A stretch of 6,956 nucleotides of DNA from Woeseiaceae bacterium (GCA_002696705.1 NZSH01000005.1:26420-33375); one strand, 5' to 3'; counted from the stretch's first letter, positions 1 through 6,742 are shown. Numbers and translations: made by a program. Notes: generated by a model not told the origin, from the letters alone.

Positions 1-681
1 ATTGGCGGCTTAATGGTTGCCTGCGGCATTGGAGGCGTGACGTGGACAGAACAGTTCGTGCCATCCGGCCTGACAGCGTTAATGATTGCCATTGTTCCTT
101 TTTGGATTATTTTGATGGACTGGTTAAGACCAGGAGGATCACCTCCAAGTGGGGTGGTAGTTTTTGGTTTAGTTATTGGCTTCATCGGACTTGGGCTCTT
201 GATTAACCCAGGCGAGATAGGAGGTGTTTCAGAAATCGATCCGAGGGGTGCTGGAGCTATCTTGTTCGCCACGCTGTGCTGGTCGACGGGCTCCATTTAT
301 TCGCGCCATGCACCCCAGCCCAAGTTTCAGCCACTTGCGGTGGGCATGCAAATGATGTGTGGCGGCCTGATCTTGTTAATCGTCAGCCTGGCGATAGGTG
401 AACTGAGCCAATTTAATATGGCCACGTTGTCGCTGCGGTCGGTAATGGCGGTCGTGTACCTGATTGGTCCAGGATCGATAGCCTATGCCATGTATCTGTT
501 TCTGCTTAAGGCTTCAACCCCAGCAAAAGCTGCAACGTACACTTATGTCAATCCAATCATCGCTCTGACCGTTGGCGCATGGCTCGGAGACGAGGTAATG
601 AGCAATTGGACGCTTGCCTGCTCGGCGGTGATCATTCTCGGGGTAGTGGTCACAATCACCGCCAAGATGCAGGTCAAGTAA
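1..681 (+). CDS. EamA/DMT-family membrane transporter, 5'-truncated by window edge
   Basis: This is the C-terminal 226 residues of an inner-membrane permease of the drug/metabolite transporter (EamA) superfamily. The frame is open from base 1, so the true start lies upstream; the ATG at 13 is internal. Family members are about 290-300 residues with ten helices, so roughly 70-80 residues are missing. Seven or so hydrophobic segments are visible (about residues 23-42, 50-68, 83-100, 113-133, 145-170, 177-196 and 202-221), after a short hydrophobic stretch at the cut edge. The E-Q-F-V-P-S-G-L segment ending the first half and the T-Y-V-N-P-I segment near the end are typical of EamA repeats. EamA proteins usually export amino acids, nucleosides or other small metabolites; the substrate here is unknown. 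It converges with the PLP enzyme gene, 42 bases separating the two stop codons, so it is not in the same transcript. Confidence 0.9.
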   Translation: MGGLMVACGIGGVTWTEQFVPSGLTALMIAIVPFWIILMDWLRPGGSPPSGVVVFGLVIGFIGLGLLINPGEIGGVSEIDPRGAGAILFATLCWSTGSIYSRHAPQPKFQPLAVGMQMMCGGLILLIVSLAIGELSQFNMATLSLRSVMAVVYLIGPGSIAYAMYLFLLKASTPAKAATYTYVNPIIALTVGAWLGDEVMSNWTLACSAVIILGVVVTITAKMQVK

Positions 682-689
682 AATGGTTT

Positions 690-728
690 CCTGTTGTACC
701 TATAGCGACGCAACGAGGCAGTTTTATT
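690..728. terminator. possible weak terminator between convergent genes
   Basis: CCTGTTG (690-696) can pair with CAACGAGG (711-718) with one bulged G, leaving a 14-base loop, and the stretch TTTTATT follows at 722-728. It lies where two convergent genes end, which is where a terminator is expected. The stem is short, the loop long and the T-tract interrupted, so this is a weak candidate only. Read on the minus strand, the same hairpin is followed by a less convincing T run near 680-684. Confidence 0.25.
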
Positions 729-1953
729 GGTTCTTACCGCGCGCAGCGATGGGCCAGATCGCTTCAACCTGGTCGTTCCGTGTTGCGTAGATGCGATCGT
801 AAAGGTTCACCACTGGATCACAATGTGACACGACCAATTCAAGCGTCTCGCCGGTCTGATATGTGCGACTTGGGTTTTCGTATCTAATGGTACCGAACTC
901 ATCTGATCCGCTAGTGTAGGACATACCCGTTTCTCCCACGACACTCGGCCAAGGCCGATTGATAGTGCAGGATTTAGCGCCAGCGTCCGTGGTAGCGCGT
1001 CCTTCGTATTGGGAAGTCAAAACCGTCGTTACGATTGTGAGTGACGGAGCAAAGTCTGTGTATATCTCGTTGTTGTCACGGCTTCCAATACTTCGGTACG
1101 AAGTATCCATGAAGATGTAGCTTCCCGATTGCACGTCGGTGAAGCCAGGGGTTTCATGGTCCATGTTATAGGTGCCTGTTCCACCACCACTAAAGATTTT
1201 CATGTTAAGCCCGGCGCGCGTCATCACCGCGTAGGTCTCCGCAGCTTGAGACATTCCTTCTATAGCTCGTGTCCGTCTCGCTTCAAAACCGGATACGTGT
1301 TGTGCCCCGCCGTCGTAACACAAAATGCCTTGGAAGTTCAGATTTGGAAGGCTGTCAACCAGTTGTGCTAAAGCAAGTGCGGGCTGTCCAGCCGTGATAC
1401 CAGTACGGTGCCCACCGGGGTCGATATCTACGACCACATCCGCAACGATACCCAGTGCTGCCGCAGCTTCTGATAGCATGCGTGCATTCTGTTCAGTATA
1501 GGTAGCTTGAACAAAACTACTGCACTGCCGTCGTAGATTCATTGCCCGTTTGATCTTTGTGGGGGTTACGTTCGCAGTGGTTTGGAGAATCTGCTCGACA
1601 CCATGTTCAAACATGATCTCGGATTCACTAACCTTCGCTGTGCAAATTCCCAAAGCACCATTGGCGATTTGAAGGCGAGCGATAGTTGGACACTTATGTG
1701 TCTTAGCATGCGGTCGACAGTCAATACCGTTGCTCGTTACTGTGTCCTGCATTGTTTTTACGTTCTGCTCGAAGTTGTCGAGGTCCACACACAGAACTGG
1801 TGTATCTAAATCCCATTTGGATACACCTATTTCTGTTTCATTTGTAAGGTTGTTTGCAGTTCGTGCTGTGGCCGAATTCGGTGTCCAGAGTGCCGCGGAT
1901 GTCACCGCCGTTCCCTGTAAAAACTGTCGTCGTGAGAGGAAGGAATCAGTCAT
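724..1953 (-). CDS. Tat-exported PLP enzyme, D-threonine aldolase / D-serine dehydratase-like (DSD1 family)
   Basis: A fold-type III PLP enzyme of 409 residues with an alanine-racemase-like N-terminal barrel and a C-terminal metal-binding beta domain. Family members cleave D-threonine to glycine and acetaldehyde, or dehydrate D-serine or D-threo-3-hydroxyaspartate; the exact substrate cannot be read here. The N-terminus has a near-ideal twin-arginine motif (S-R-R-Q-F-L, residues 7-12), then a hydrophobic stretch and A-T-A at 28-30, so the folded, cofactor-loaded enzyme is predicted to be periplasmic. The motif R-P-H-A-K-T-H-K places the PLP lysine at K84. D-I-D-P-G-G-H-R-T-G (177-186) and S-G-G-G-T-G-T-Y (255-262) fit the cofactor pocket. 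H-C-D at 377-379 followed by P-V-V-N-L-Y-D matches the His/Asp metal ligands of D-threonine aldolases. The ATG has a GGGAG Shine-Dalgarno nine bases upstream. It lies 144 bases downstream of the amidase on the same strand and may share its transcript or have its own promoter. The class is secure, the reaction less so. Confidence 0.9.
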   Translation of the reverse strand: MTDSFLSRRQFLQGTAVTSAALWTPNSATARTANNLTNETEIGVSKWDLDTPVLCVDLDNFEQNVKTMQDTVTSNGIDCRPHAKTHKCPTIARLQIANGALGICTAKVSESEIMFEHGVEQILQTTANVTPTKIKRAMNLRRQCSSFVQATYTEQNARMLSEAAAALGIVADVVVDIDPGGHRTGITAGQPALALAQLVDSLPNLNFQGILCYDGGAQHVSGFEARRTRAIEGMSQAAETYAVMTRAGLNMKIFSGGGTGTYNMDHETPGFTDVQSGSYIFMDTSYRSIGSRDNNEIYTDFAPSLTIVTTVLTSQYEGRATTDAGAKSCTINRPWPSVVGETGMSYTSGSDEFGTIRYENPSRTYQTGETLELVVSHCDPVVNLYDRIYATRNDQVEAIWPIAARGKNQ

Positions 1954-1956
1954 CTT

Positions 1957-1967
1957 GGGAGGCTCCC
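1957..1967 (-). promoter_or_regulatory. ribosome binding site inside a small palindrome, PLP enzyme gene
   Basis: On the minus strand the leader reads GGGAGCCTCCC, three bases before the ATG. GGGAG (1963-1967) is the only Shine-Dalgarno-like sequence for this gene. It is also one arm of a 5-1-5 interrupted palindrome with CTCCC. A one-base loop cannot form as such, so only the outer pairs could form a hairpin, and any masking of the site would be weak. Confidence 0.45.
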
Positions 1968-2029
1968 TAGTTTAAAGTGATCAATCGGTAAACGTCTATG
2001 GCTCACTAATGGTCATTCTCAGTAGGCTA

Positions 2030-2042
2030 GTTGTACGACAAC
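2030..2042. repeat. short inverted repeat in the amidase-PLP enzyme gap
   Basis: GTTGT-ACG-ACAAC is a perfect 5-bp inverted repeat with a 3-base spacer in the 144-base gap between the amidase stop and the PLP enzyme start. No T-tract follows on either strand, so it is not a standard intrinsic terminator. It could be a protein-binding site or chance. No convincing promoter or small gene is visible in the rest of the gap (1968-2097). Confidence 0.3.
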
Positions 2043-2097
2043 AATGCTGGAATGGCAATGCCGAGATTGGATTTGCAGAAACTGGATGCTTCGCAGA

Positions 2098-3687
2098 CTA
2101 GTGAACGACTGGAACTATCGGTGGTGCTATCCGGTGTTGTGTTCCCTGTTCAAAAGCGTAAGCAATAGCGATCAACTTTGGTTCTGACCAGGCAGTTCCT
2201 AGGAGCTGCAATCCACTGGGAAGTTCCATGCCCACGGACCCCATGGGTACCGTAATTGCCGGGAATCCGGTCGGTGGTGACAGTTGAAAGCTGTTGTTGC
2301 CATGAGGGGAGTTCAGATCTCCGATCAATCGTGGTGGATTATCCCAAGTTGGATAGACAAGAGCATCGAGGTTACCATCAGTCAACACTGTCTGTATGCG
2401 TAACCGAAGCCGTTCATCGCGGTCGGCTTGCAGGCGACAACCAGGCTGCTGCTTCGGTGGAATGGTAATGGCTTCAGCCGATTCTAGGCGTTGACGTATC
2501 GTTGGATGCAGACGATCCGATTCAAGAATGTCTGCAAGGCTTTTTACTGGTGCCTGCGGACCGAGTGTTTCTAGATATGCGTTGAGATCGAATCGAAACC
2601 GGTTACACCGCGGACGATCATCGCTTATGGTAGTTTCGTCTTGGGGTAAGTTGATTGGATCAACGATCGTTGCGCCAAGTCGTCTCATCGAGGCAAGGGC
2701 TTCGTTAAAGCGGGCTATGATTTCGTCATCAGCAGTTTCATCTGAGAGTTCACGCAGTACACCGATGCGGGTGCCGTCTAGACCATCCACATTGAGGTAG
2801 TCTGTGTAGTTGGCTGCGCGGTATTCGTGACTCACTTGCGTTACCGGGTCATTTGGATCTGGTCCTGCAAGGACATCAAAGACGATGACGGCGTCGGTGA
2901 CAGTCCGTGCCATCGGACCGCCGATGTCACGAGCGAGATTGAGAGGAACGATGCCATCACGACTGGTAAGACCCATTGTCGAACGGATACCGACAAGGTT
3001 CTGGTGTGACGAAGGGCCACGAATTGAATTACCCGTGTCGGTCCCTAGTCCGACGGCGCCGAAATTGGCGGCCACAGCCGCTGCGGTGCCACCACTTGAG
3101 CCAGCAGTCACACGATTCGGTGCGTAGGGGTTGCGCGTATATCCGGCAAGGGCCGAACCAACGGTTTGATATGGGGAGAAGGCAAACTCGGCCATGTTGG
3201 ACTTGGCGAGAATAATTCCACCCGCTTCTCGAATCTTACGAACCTGGAATGCATCATCCGGCGGCACTGAGGTTGCCAAAGACAGAGACCCCGCAGTGGT
3301 CGGTAAATCGAACGTGTCGTAATTGTCCTTGACGATGATGGGAATACCATGAAGTGGACCAGTTAGGCCCGATTGGGTGTACGCAGCGTCCAACTCCTCA
3401 GCTACCTTCAACGCGTTTGGGTTGAGTGTAATGATAGCGTTCAGTGCTGGACCCTGTTTATCGTAGGTGGCTATTCGTCTGAGATAGGTTTCAACCAATC
3501 CCTGTGCGGTAATCTGTCCACGCGCCATGCCGTCATGAATATCATTGATTGTTGTTTCGACAACGTTGAATTCAGACGATACGAGTGTTGGGGCGGGTGC
3601 CGACTCACAGCCATACCACGAGAGCAAGCAGGCTACAAAACAACTGCTGACGAGTGTATGTCGACGAATAGCTATCAATTTTCTCAC
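2098..3687 (-). CDS. exported amidase-signature family hydrolase
   Basis: A 529-residue amidase-signature (Ser-cisSer-Lys) hydrolase, a family that cleaves carboxylic amide bonds to acid plus ammonia or amine; members include peptide amidases, fatty-acid amide hydrolase and GatA-like proteins. The triad is intact: K120 in I-I-V-K-D-N-Y, cis-Ser S197 in A-G-S-S-G-G-T, and nucleophile S221 in G-T-D-T-G-N-S-I-R-G-P. The 24-residue spacing between the two serines equals that in FAAH as I recall it. P-T-G-F-P-A-I-T-V-P (471-480) is the usual C-terminal family motif. The N-terminus is basic then hydrophobic (about 11-25) and ends W-Y-G-C-E-S-A-P-A-P. This looks like a lipoprotein signal with C27 as the lipid site, although W and Y before the glycine make a poor lipobox. 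The start is GTG (complement of 3685-3687), the next in-frame Met being residue 54. No clear Shine-Dalgarno precedes it, and the NIPSNAP stop is five bases upstream, so translation is probably coupled. Substrate unknown. Confidence 0.93.
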   Translation of the reverse strand: MRKLIAIRRHTLVSSCFVACLLSWYGCESAPAPTLVSSEFNVVETTINDIHDGMARGQITAQGLVETYLRRIATYDKQGPALNAIITLNPNALKVAEELDAAYTQSGLTGPLHGIPIIVKDNYDTFDLPTTAGSLSLATSVPPDDAFQVRKIREAGGIILAKSNMAEFAFSPYQTVGSALAGYTRNPYAPNRVTAGSSGGTAAAVAANFGAVGLGTDTGNSIRGPSSHQNLVGIRSTMGLTSRDGIVPLNLARDIGGPMARTVTDAVIVFDVLAGPDPNDPVTQVSHEYRAANYTDYLNVDGLDGTRIGVLRELSDETADDEIIARFNEALASMRRLGATIVDPINLPQDETTISDDRPRCNRFRFDLNAYLETLGPQAPVKSLADILESDRLHPTIRQRLESAEAITIPPKQQPGCRLQADRDERLRLRIQTVLTDGNLDALVYPTWDNPPRLIGDLNSPHGNNSFQLSPPTGFPAITVPMGSVGMELPSGLQLLGTAWSEPKLIAIAYAFEQGTQHRIAPPIVPVVH

Positions 3688-3692
3688 GGCAA

Positions 3693-4112
3693 TTATTTCA
3701 GGTCTGAGTAGTTCGTTGCGGTGAGAAAAATTGATTCTACGTTAGCAACCAAGGGTCCATCCTCTCGCGATGCCTCGTAAGCTCGTTGCCAATCAGCGTC
3801 TTGGCGGAAACCTTGCCATGATTGCGCGGCAGCTTCAGGGCTGTCGTGAGCTAATAGATAAATCAGAGTGTTAGGCCTTTCGTTGGGAATCCAATAGCCA
3901 ATATTCGTCATACCATGCTGTTCGAATAGAGCGGTTGTATGGTTACGAAATCGTGCATGAAGCGCTGCTAGCTTACCTGCTTCAGTCGTGTATGTTCGTA
4001 ATTCAAACGAACGAGAATTGTTCGCAATCGAGTGATCTTCGTCCTGAGCGCTAAAGCGGCCGACCATGAGACTCAGAATGATTAGGCTACCAATGGAAAA
4101 TAGGTTTTTCAT
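3693..4112 (-). CDS. secreted NIPSNAP-domain protein
   Basis: A small protein of 139 residues: a Sec-type signal peptide (M-K-N, then hydrophobic about 4-18, probable cleavage after S-A at 21-22), then one NIPSNAP domain of about 105 residues. The family is recognised from F-E-L-R-T-Y (36-41), G-K-L (46-48), R-F-R-N-H (54-58), H-G-M-T-N-I-G-Y-W (66-74), L-I-Y-L-L-A (83-88) and W-Q-G-F-R (99-103). NIPSNAP domains are ferredoxin-like, dimeric alpha-beta barrel folds whose biochemical role in bacteria is mostly undefined, and no catalytic residues can be assigned. It is the first gene of a minus-strand pair with the amidase, with a 5-base gap. A GAGGAA Shine-Dalgarno (4116-4121) ends three bases before the ATG. 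The pairing suggests a role as partner or ligand-binding accessory of the amidase, which is inference. Confidence 0.9.
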   Translation of the reverse strand: MKNLFSIGSLIILSLMVGRFSAQDEDHSIANNSRSFELRTYTTEAGKLAALHARFRNHTTALFEQHGMTNIGYWIPNERPNTLIYLLAHDSPEAAAQSWQGFRQDADWQRAYEASREDGPLVANVESIFLTATNYSDLK

Positions 4113-4115
4113 AGG

Positions 4116-4162
4116 TTCCTCATTTTATAAACATGTTTAGTTTAATATTGTGCCAGATTATA
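4116..4162 (-). promoter_or_regulatory. candidate promoter and leader of the NIPSNAP-amidase pair
   Basis: On the minus strand a perfect TATAAT hexamer (complement of 4157-4162) lies about 45 bases before the ATG at 4112, and GAGGAA at 4116-4121 is the ribosome binding site. Transcription would start near 4150. No good TTGACA-like -35 box is seen at 16-18 bases spacing (the region reads AATGGCT), so the promoter may be weak, activator-dependent or used by another sigma factor. Confidence 0.4.
4128..4139. promoter_or_regulatory. 12-bp perfect palindrome, candidate operator
   Basis: TAAACATGTTTA is a perfect 12-bp palindrome without spacer in the divergent intergenic region. It lies just downstream of the predicted start of the minus-strand transcript and upstream of its ribosome binding site, a position where a dimeric repressor could block transcription. 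No second copy was noticed in the window, and no regulator gene is present. Palindromes of this length are expected once or twice by chance in 7 kb, so the position is the main argument. Confidence 0.35.
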
Positions 4163-4233
4163 GCTCGATACAGGTGTCCAGCCATTGCCTTACGGCGTGC
4201 TACTTGTCTTTGAGGCTAGATTTTATGGTTTAC

Positions 4234-4247
4234 ACGACCAGAGTCGT
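4234..4247. repeat. small inverted repeat upstream of the M19 gene
   Basis: ACGAC-CAGA-GTCGT is a perfect 5-bp inverted repeat with a 4-base loop, ending 10 bases before the GAGGAG ribosome binding site of the plus-strand gene. It could form a small leader hairpin or be half of a binding site. No clear plus-strand -35/-10 pair was found between 4163 and 4233. Confidence 0.3.
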
Positions 4248-4257
4248 TCAAGCGTGA

Positions 4258-4263
4258 GAGGAG
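4258..4263 (+). promoter_or_regulatory. ribosome binding site for the M19 gene
   Basis: GAGGAG with a 7-base spacer to the ATG at 4271 is a strong site and fixes the start, which also gives a complete Tat signal. Confidence 0.75.
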
Positions 4264-4270
4264 ATTCTTC

Positions 4271-5413
4271 ATGAATCGTCGAGAATTCATCGGGACCGTT
4301 GGTGGCGGTACTTTATTGGCAACCAGCGGAGTAGCAGGAGCTGATTACCTGAGTCAAGAAACTCCAGAAGCGATTTACCGTCGTGCGTATGCAATTGATG
4401 CAATGTGCTTTGCGATGGCACCGCCACCGCGAACGTTTGTTCAGTATCTTACGCACGAAAAGGTCGAAGCCTTACGAACATCCGGTATTACGGCAATGGC
4501 AATGAATATGACGGCAAATTTTGCTGTGCTAAGCAAGGCCGAGAATATGTTCGGAGCTGTCGTGAAGCGTATTGACACGTGGGATGCGATTGTTCGGAAG
4601 CATTCGGACGTGTTTGCGAAAGTGACGAATGCAGAGGAACTTGATGCCGTCAAGCGAGCTGGTAGGGTTGGATTCATTTATTGTTTCCAGATGTCCGCTC
4701 CATTTGGTTGGGACCTTGAGAAATTGCAGACCTTTATTGATCGAGGAGTGCGTCAAATTCAGCTCGCCGACGGCAATCGTAATTTCCTCGTGGATAGTTG
4801 TTGGGAGCCTGCGAACGCGGGATTAAGCCAGTACGGATATCGGGTCATTGAGGCTTTCAATGACCATGGAGTGATTGTTGATCTATCACATGTCGGTGAC
4901 CGTTCATCTCTTGATGTAATCCTCGCATCAACTAAACCGGTGATTTATTCTCATTCGGGTTGCCTCGCCTTATGTCCGCACCCGCGTAACGTGAGCGATC
5001 GGAATATTCGCATGCTGGCAGAAAAAGGAGGCGTGTTTGGTGTCTACAATCAGAGTGGCTGGCTGACGAAAGATCCAACGATTTCGATCGATCATTTTAT
5101 CGATCATGTTGAACATGTAATCAATCTTGGAGGTGAAGATTCGGTGGCAGTCGGTACGGATCAGGATGTTGTTGACATGACAGCCATGCGACCCACTGAG
5201 GTCGAGGACCATAATCGAAGCTTTGCGAGGCGACGTCAGCAATATCCAGAACTCACATGGGAGATCAAGCATATGCGAGTCCCAGAATTGAGCCATCCAC
5301 AGCGCCTGCTGCACCTAGTGCAGGCCTTGCAACAGCGAGGATATTCGACCGGCCGAATCGAGAAAATTATCGGTGGTAATTACGCGCGCCTATTCCGTGA
5401 AGTGGTTGGGTAG
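4271..5413 (+). CDS. Tat-exported M19 (renal dipeptidase-like) protein with an altered metal site
   Basis: A 380-residue TIM-barrel protein of the membrane dipeptidase family M19, whose typical members hydrolyse dipeptides, often with a C-terminal D-residue, using two zinc ions. The N-terminus is a Tat signal (N-R-R-E-F-I, residues 2-7, then a Gly/Ala-rich hydrophobic stretch to about 24), so it should be periplasmic. Several landmarks align with human renal dipeptidase (recalled numbering) at identical spacing: H207, H228, R239 and D297 for H198, H219, R230 and D288. Others are lost. The H-x-D pair after the first strand is M45 and F47 (D-A-M-C-F), the bridging Glu125 is Q140, and substrate-binding His152 is D167. 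The alpha-zinc site is therefore absent. It heads a plus-strand block, with the amidohydrolase 78 bases downstream. It may bind one metal, use different chemistry or act as a binding protein. Family membership is firm; dipeptidase activity is doubtful. Confidence 0.88.
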   Translation: MNRREFIGTVGGGTLLATSGVAGADYLSQETPEAIYRRAYAIDAMCFAMAPPPRTFVQYLTHEKVEALRTSGITAMAMNMTANFAVLSKAENMFGAVVKRIDTWDAIVRKHSDVFAKVTNAEELDAVKRAGRVGFIYCFQMSAPFGWDLEKLQTFIDRGVRQIQLADGNRNFLVDSCWEPANAGLSQYGYRVIEAFNDHGVIVDLSHVGDRSSLDVILASTKPVIYSHSGCLALCPHPRNVSDRNIRMLAEKGGVFGVYNQSGWLTKDPTISIDHFIDHVEHVINLGGEDSVAVGTDQDVVDMTAMRPTEVEDHNRSFARRRQQYPELTWEIKHMRVPELSHPQRLLHLVQALQQRGYSTGRIEKIIGGNYARLFREVVG

Positions 5414-5484
5414 GTGTAACCATCACTGTGGCGGCGGCTGACTACTACTGGTCAATATTCTGGTTAAGGATGAACAAGTTATTC

Positions 5485-5497
5485 GGAGAATATGATG
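5485..5497 (+). promoter_or_regulatory. ribosome binding site with two adjacent ATG codons
   Basis: GGAG (5485-5488) precedes ATG-ATG at 5492-5497. The first ATG is only 3 bases from the GGAG; the second (5495) has a more usual 6-base spacer and may be the real start. The choice changes the protein by one methionine. Confidence 0.5.
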
Positions 5498-6715
5498 CGT
5501 AAATGGAATCGTCGACGATGGCTTACGGCCACGGGTGGTGTATTGATGGGCTCGGCTCATTGCGCTCGTTTGCCGGAGCGGCATGAGCCTGTAGCTTCCC
5601 CAACTGAAAGGGAAGGTATCACCCTAGAAGAATTTGAACCCAAAAGTATGTTGCATGTTCCGGAAAGCCACGTCGATCGAGCACGTTTTCCTGTCATCGA
5701 CATCCATACCCACGTTACTTGGTCGGATGTCCCACTGGGATCAGATCCTTTTGGAGAACGAATTCGTATCCTAGGTCGACCTGAAGAGTTGGTTCCGGTT
5801 ATGGATCGTAAAGGTGTGCGTACGATGGTTAACTTGACCGGTGGCGTTGGGCCAGGTTTCGTCGAAGCACGACGTGTGTTCGACGAAGCATATCCAGACC
5901 GATTTATCACATTCACCGAGCCGTCATGGAATCATGTGGCGGATCCGAACTATCCTCGATTTCAAGCGGAACAAATCGAACAAGCACATAAGGCTGGTGC
6001 ACGTGGACTCAAGTTGACGAAGACGCTGGGTTTATATTTACGTGAGCGAGTGACCAGCGGCTCATTAATCGCAATAGACGATCAACGATTTGATCCAATG
6101 TGGGAGACCTGTGCAGCCCTTGATATGCCGATAGCCATTCATGTCTCTGACCCGGAAGCATTTTTCCTGCCGATTGATCGACTAAACGAACGGTACGAGG
6201 AACTTCATGCACATCCGGAATGGTCATTTCACGGCGGTGACTTTCCAAGCCACGCTGCACTGCTTGCTGCGCGCGATCGCGTCTTGGCGCGTCATCCCGC
6301 CACAACGTTCATCGGTCTTCATGTTGGACACAACGCAGAAAATCTTTCTACTGTAAGTCAGGCTCTCGACCGATTTCCGAACTTATATGTGGAATTGGGA
6401 GCACGGATCGGCGAATTGGGTCGTCAGCCTCGAACCGCCCGTCGATTTTTCGAGAATTATCAGGATAGAATCTTGTTTGGAACAGATGCGATTCCTTCTC
6501 CTGAAGGTGATGCGACGCCGCAACAAGTCTTCGGCGATACTCTCTATGAAATTTACTTTAGATTCCTAGAGACAGAAGATGACTATTTTGACTACGCTCC
6601 TGCGAAGACTCCTCCACAAGGGCGATGGCGCATCTACGGTTTAGGTCTACCAGATTCGGTTTTAAAGAAGGTGTATTTTGAAAATGCCGCACAGCTACTT
6701 GGGATAGACGTTTGA
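5492..6715 (+). CDS. exported amidohydrolase-2 family protein
   Basis: A metal-dependent TIM-barrel hydrolase of the amidohydrolase-2 group (ACMSD-like), 407 residues counted from the first ATG. The metal set looks complete: H72-x-H74 in D-I-H-T-H-V, H217 in I-A-I-H-V, H277 in G-L-H-V-G-H and D332 in F-G-T-D-A. Residues 226-254, with N-E-R-Y-E-E-L and H-P-E-W-S-F, and the ending L-K-K-V-Y-F-E-N-A-A (391-400) resemble conserved uncharacterised amidohydrolases of Planctomycetes and Acidobacteriota, from recall. The group hydrolyses C-N or C-O bonds or decarboxylates; the substrate is unknown. The start N-R-R-R-W-L (6-11) followed by a short hydrophobic stretch is a Tat-like signal. C24 in S-A-H-C could be a lipid site, but the His at -1 does not fit a normal lipobox. 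It lies 78 bases after the M19 gene and 27 before the next, so the three may form one operon. Confidence 0.9.
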   Translation: MMRKWNRRRWLTATGGVLMGSAHCARLPERHEPVASPTEREGITLEEFEPKSMLHVPESHVDRARFPVIDIHTHVTWSDVPLGSDPFGERIRILGRPEELVPVMDRKGVRTMVNLTGGVGPGFVEARRVFDEAYPDRFITFTEPSWNHVADPNYPRFQAEQIEQAHKAGARGLKLTKTLGLYLRERVTSGSLIAIDDQRFDPMWETCAALDMPIAIHVSDPEAFFLPIDRLNERYEELHAHPEWSFHGGDFPSHAALLAARDRVLARHPATTFIGLHVGHNAENLSTVSQALDRFPNLYVELGARIGELGRQPRTARRFFENYQDRILFGTDAIPSPEGDATPQQVFGDTLYEIYFRFLETEDDYFDYAPAKTPPQGRWRIYGLGLPDSVLKKVYFENAAQLLGIDV

Positions 6716-6732
6716 TGCAAGTTAGTGAGTCC

Positions 6733-6738
6733 AGGAGG
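6733..6738 (+). promoter_or_regulatory. strong ribosome binding site for the last gene
   Basis: AGGAGG, fully matching the anti-Shine-Dalgarno core, ends four bases before the ATG at 6743. It supports a real gene that begins here and runs off the window. Confidence 0.75.
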
Positions 6739-6742
6739 GTAG

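Noticed and set aside
579..887. Plus-strand open frame of 102 codons across the end of the transporter and PLP enzyme genes
   Set aside because: It overlaps the 3' ends of two well-supported convergent genes in another frame and has no recognisable domain or start signal.
4970..5314. Minus-strand open frame of 114 codons antisense to the M19 gene
   Set aside because: It lies wholly inside a strongly supported gene, has no ribosome binding site of note and its product resembles no family I know; a shadow frame.
5414..5491. Possible hairpins (TGAC/GTCA, AACCA/TGGTT) between the M19 and amidohydrolase genes
   Set aside because: Stems are only 4-5 bp with long or open loops and no T-tract, so there is no support for a terminator or attenuator.
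5557..5916. Minus-strand open frame of 119 codons antisense to the amidohydrolase gene
   Set aside because: Low-complexity Ser/Arg/Pro/Thr-rich composition typical of a shadow of a real gene on the other strand.
6272..6281. CGCGATCGCG palindrome
   Set aside because: It lies within conserved coding sequence of the amidohydrolase (Ala-Arg-Asp-Arg-Val), occurs once, and is explained by codon choice.
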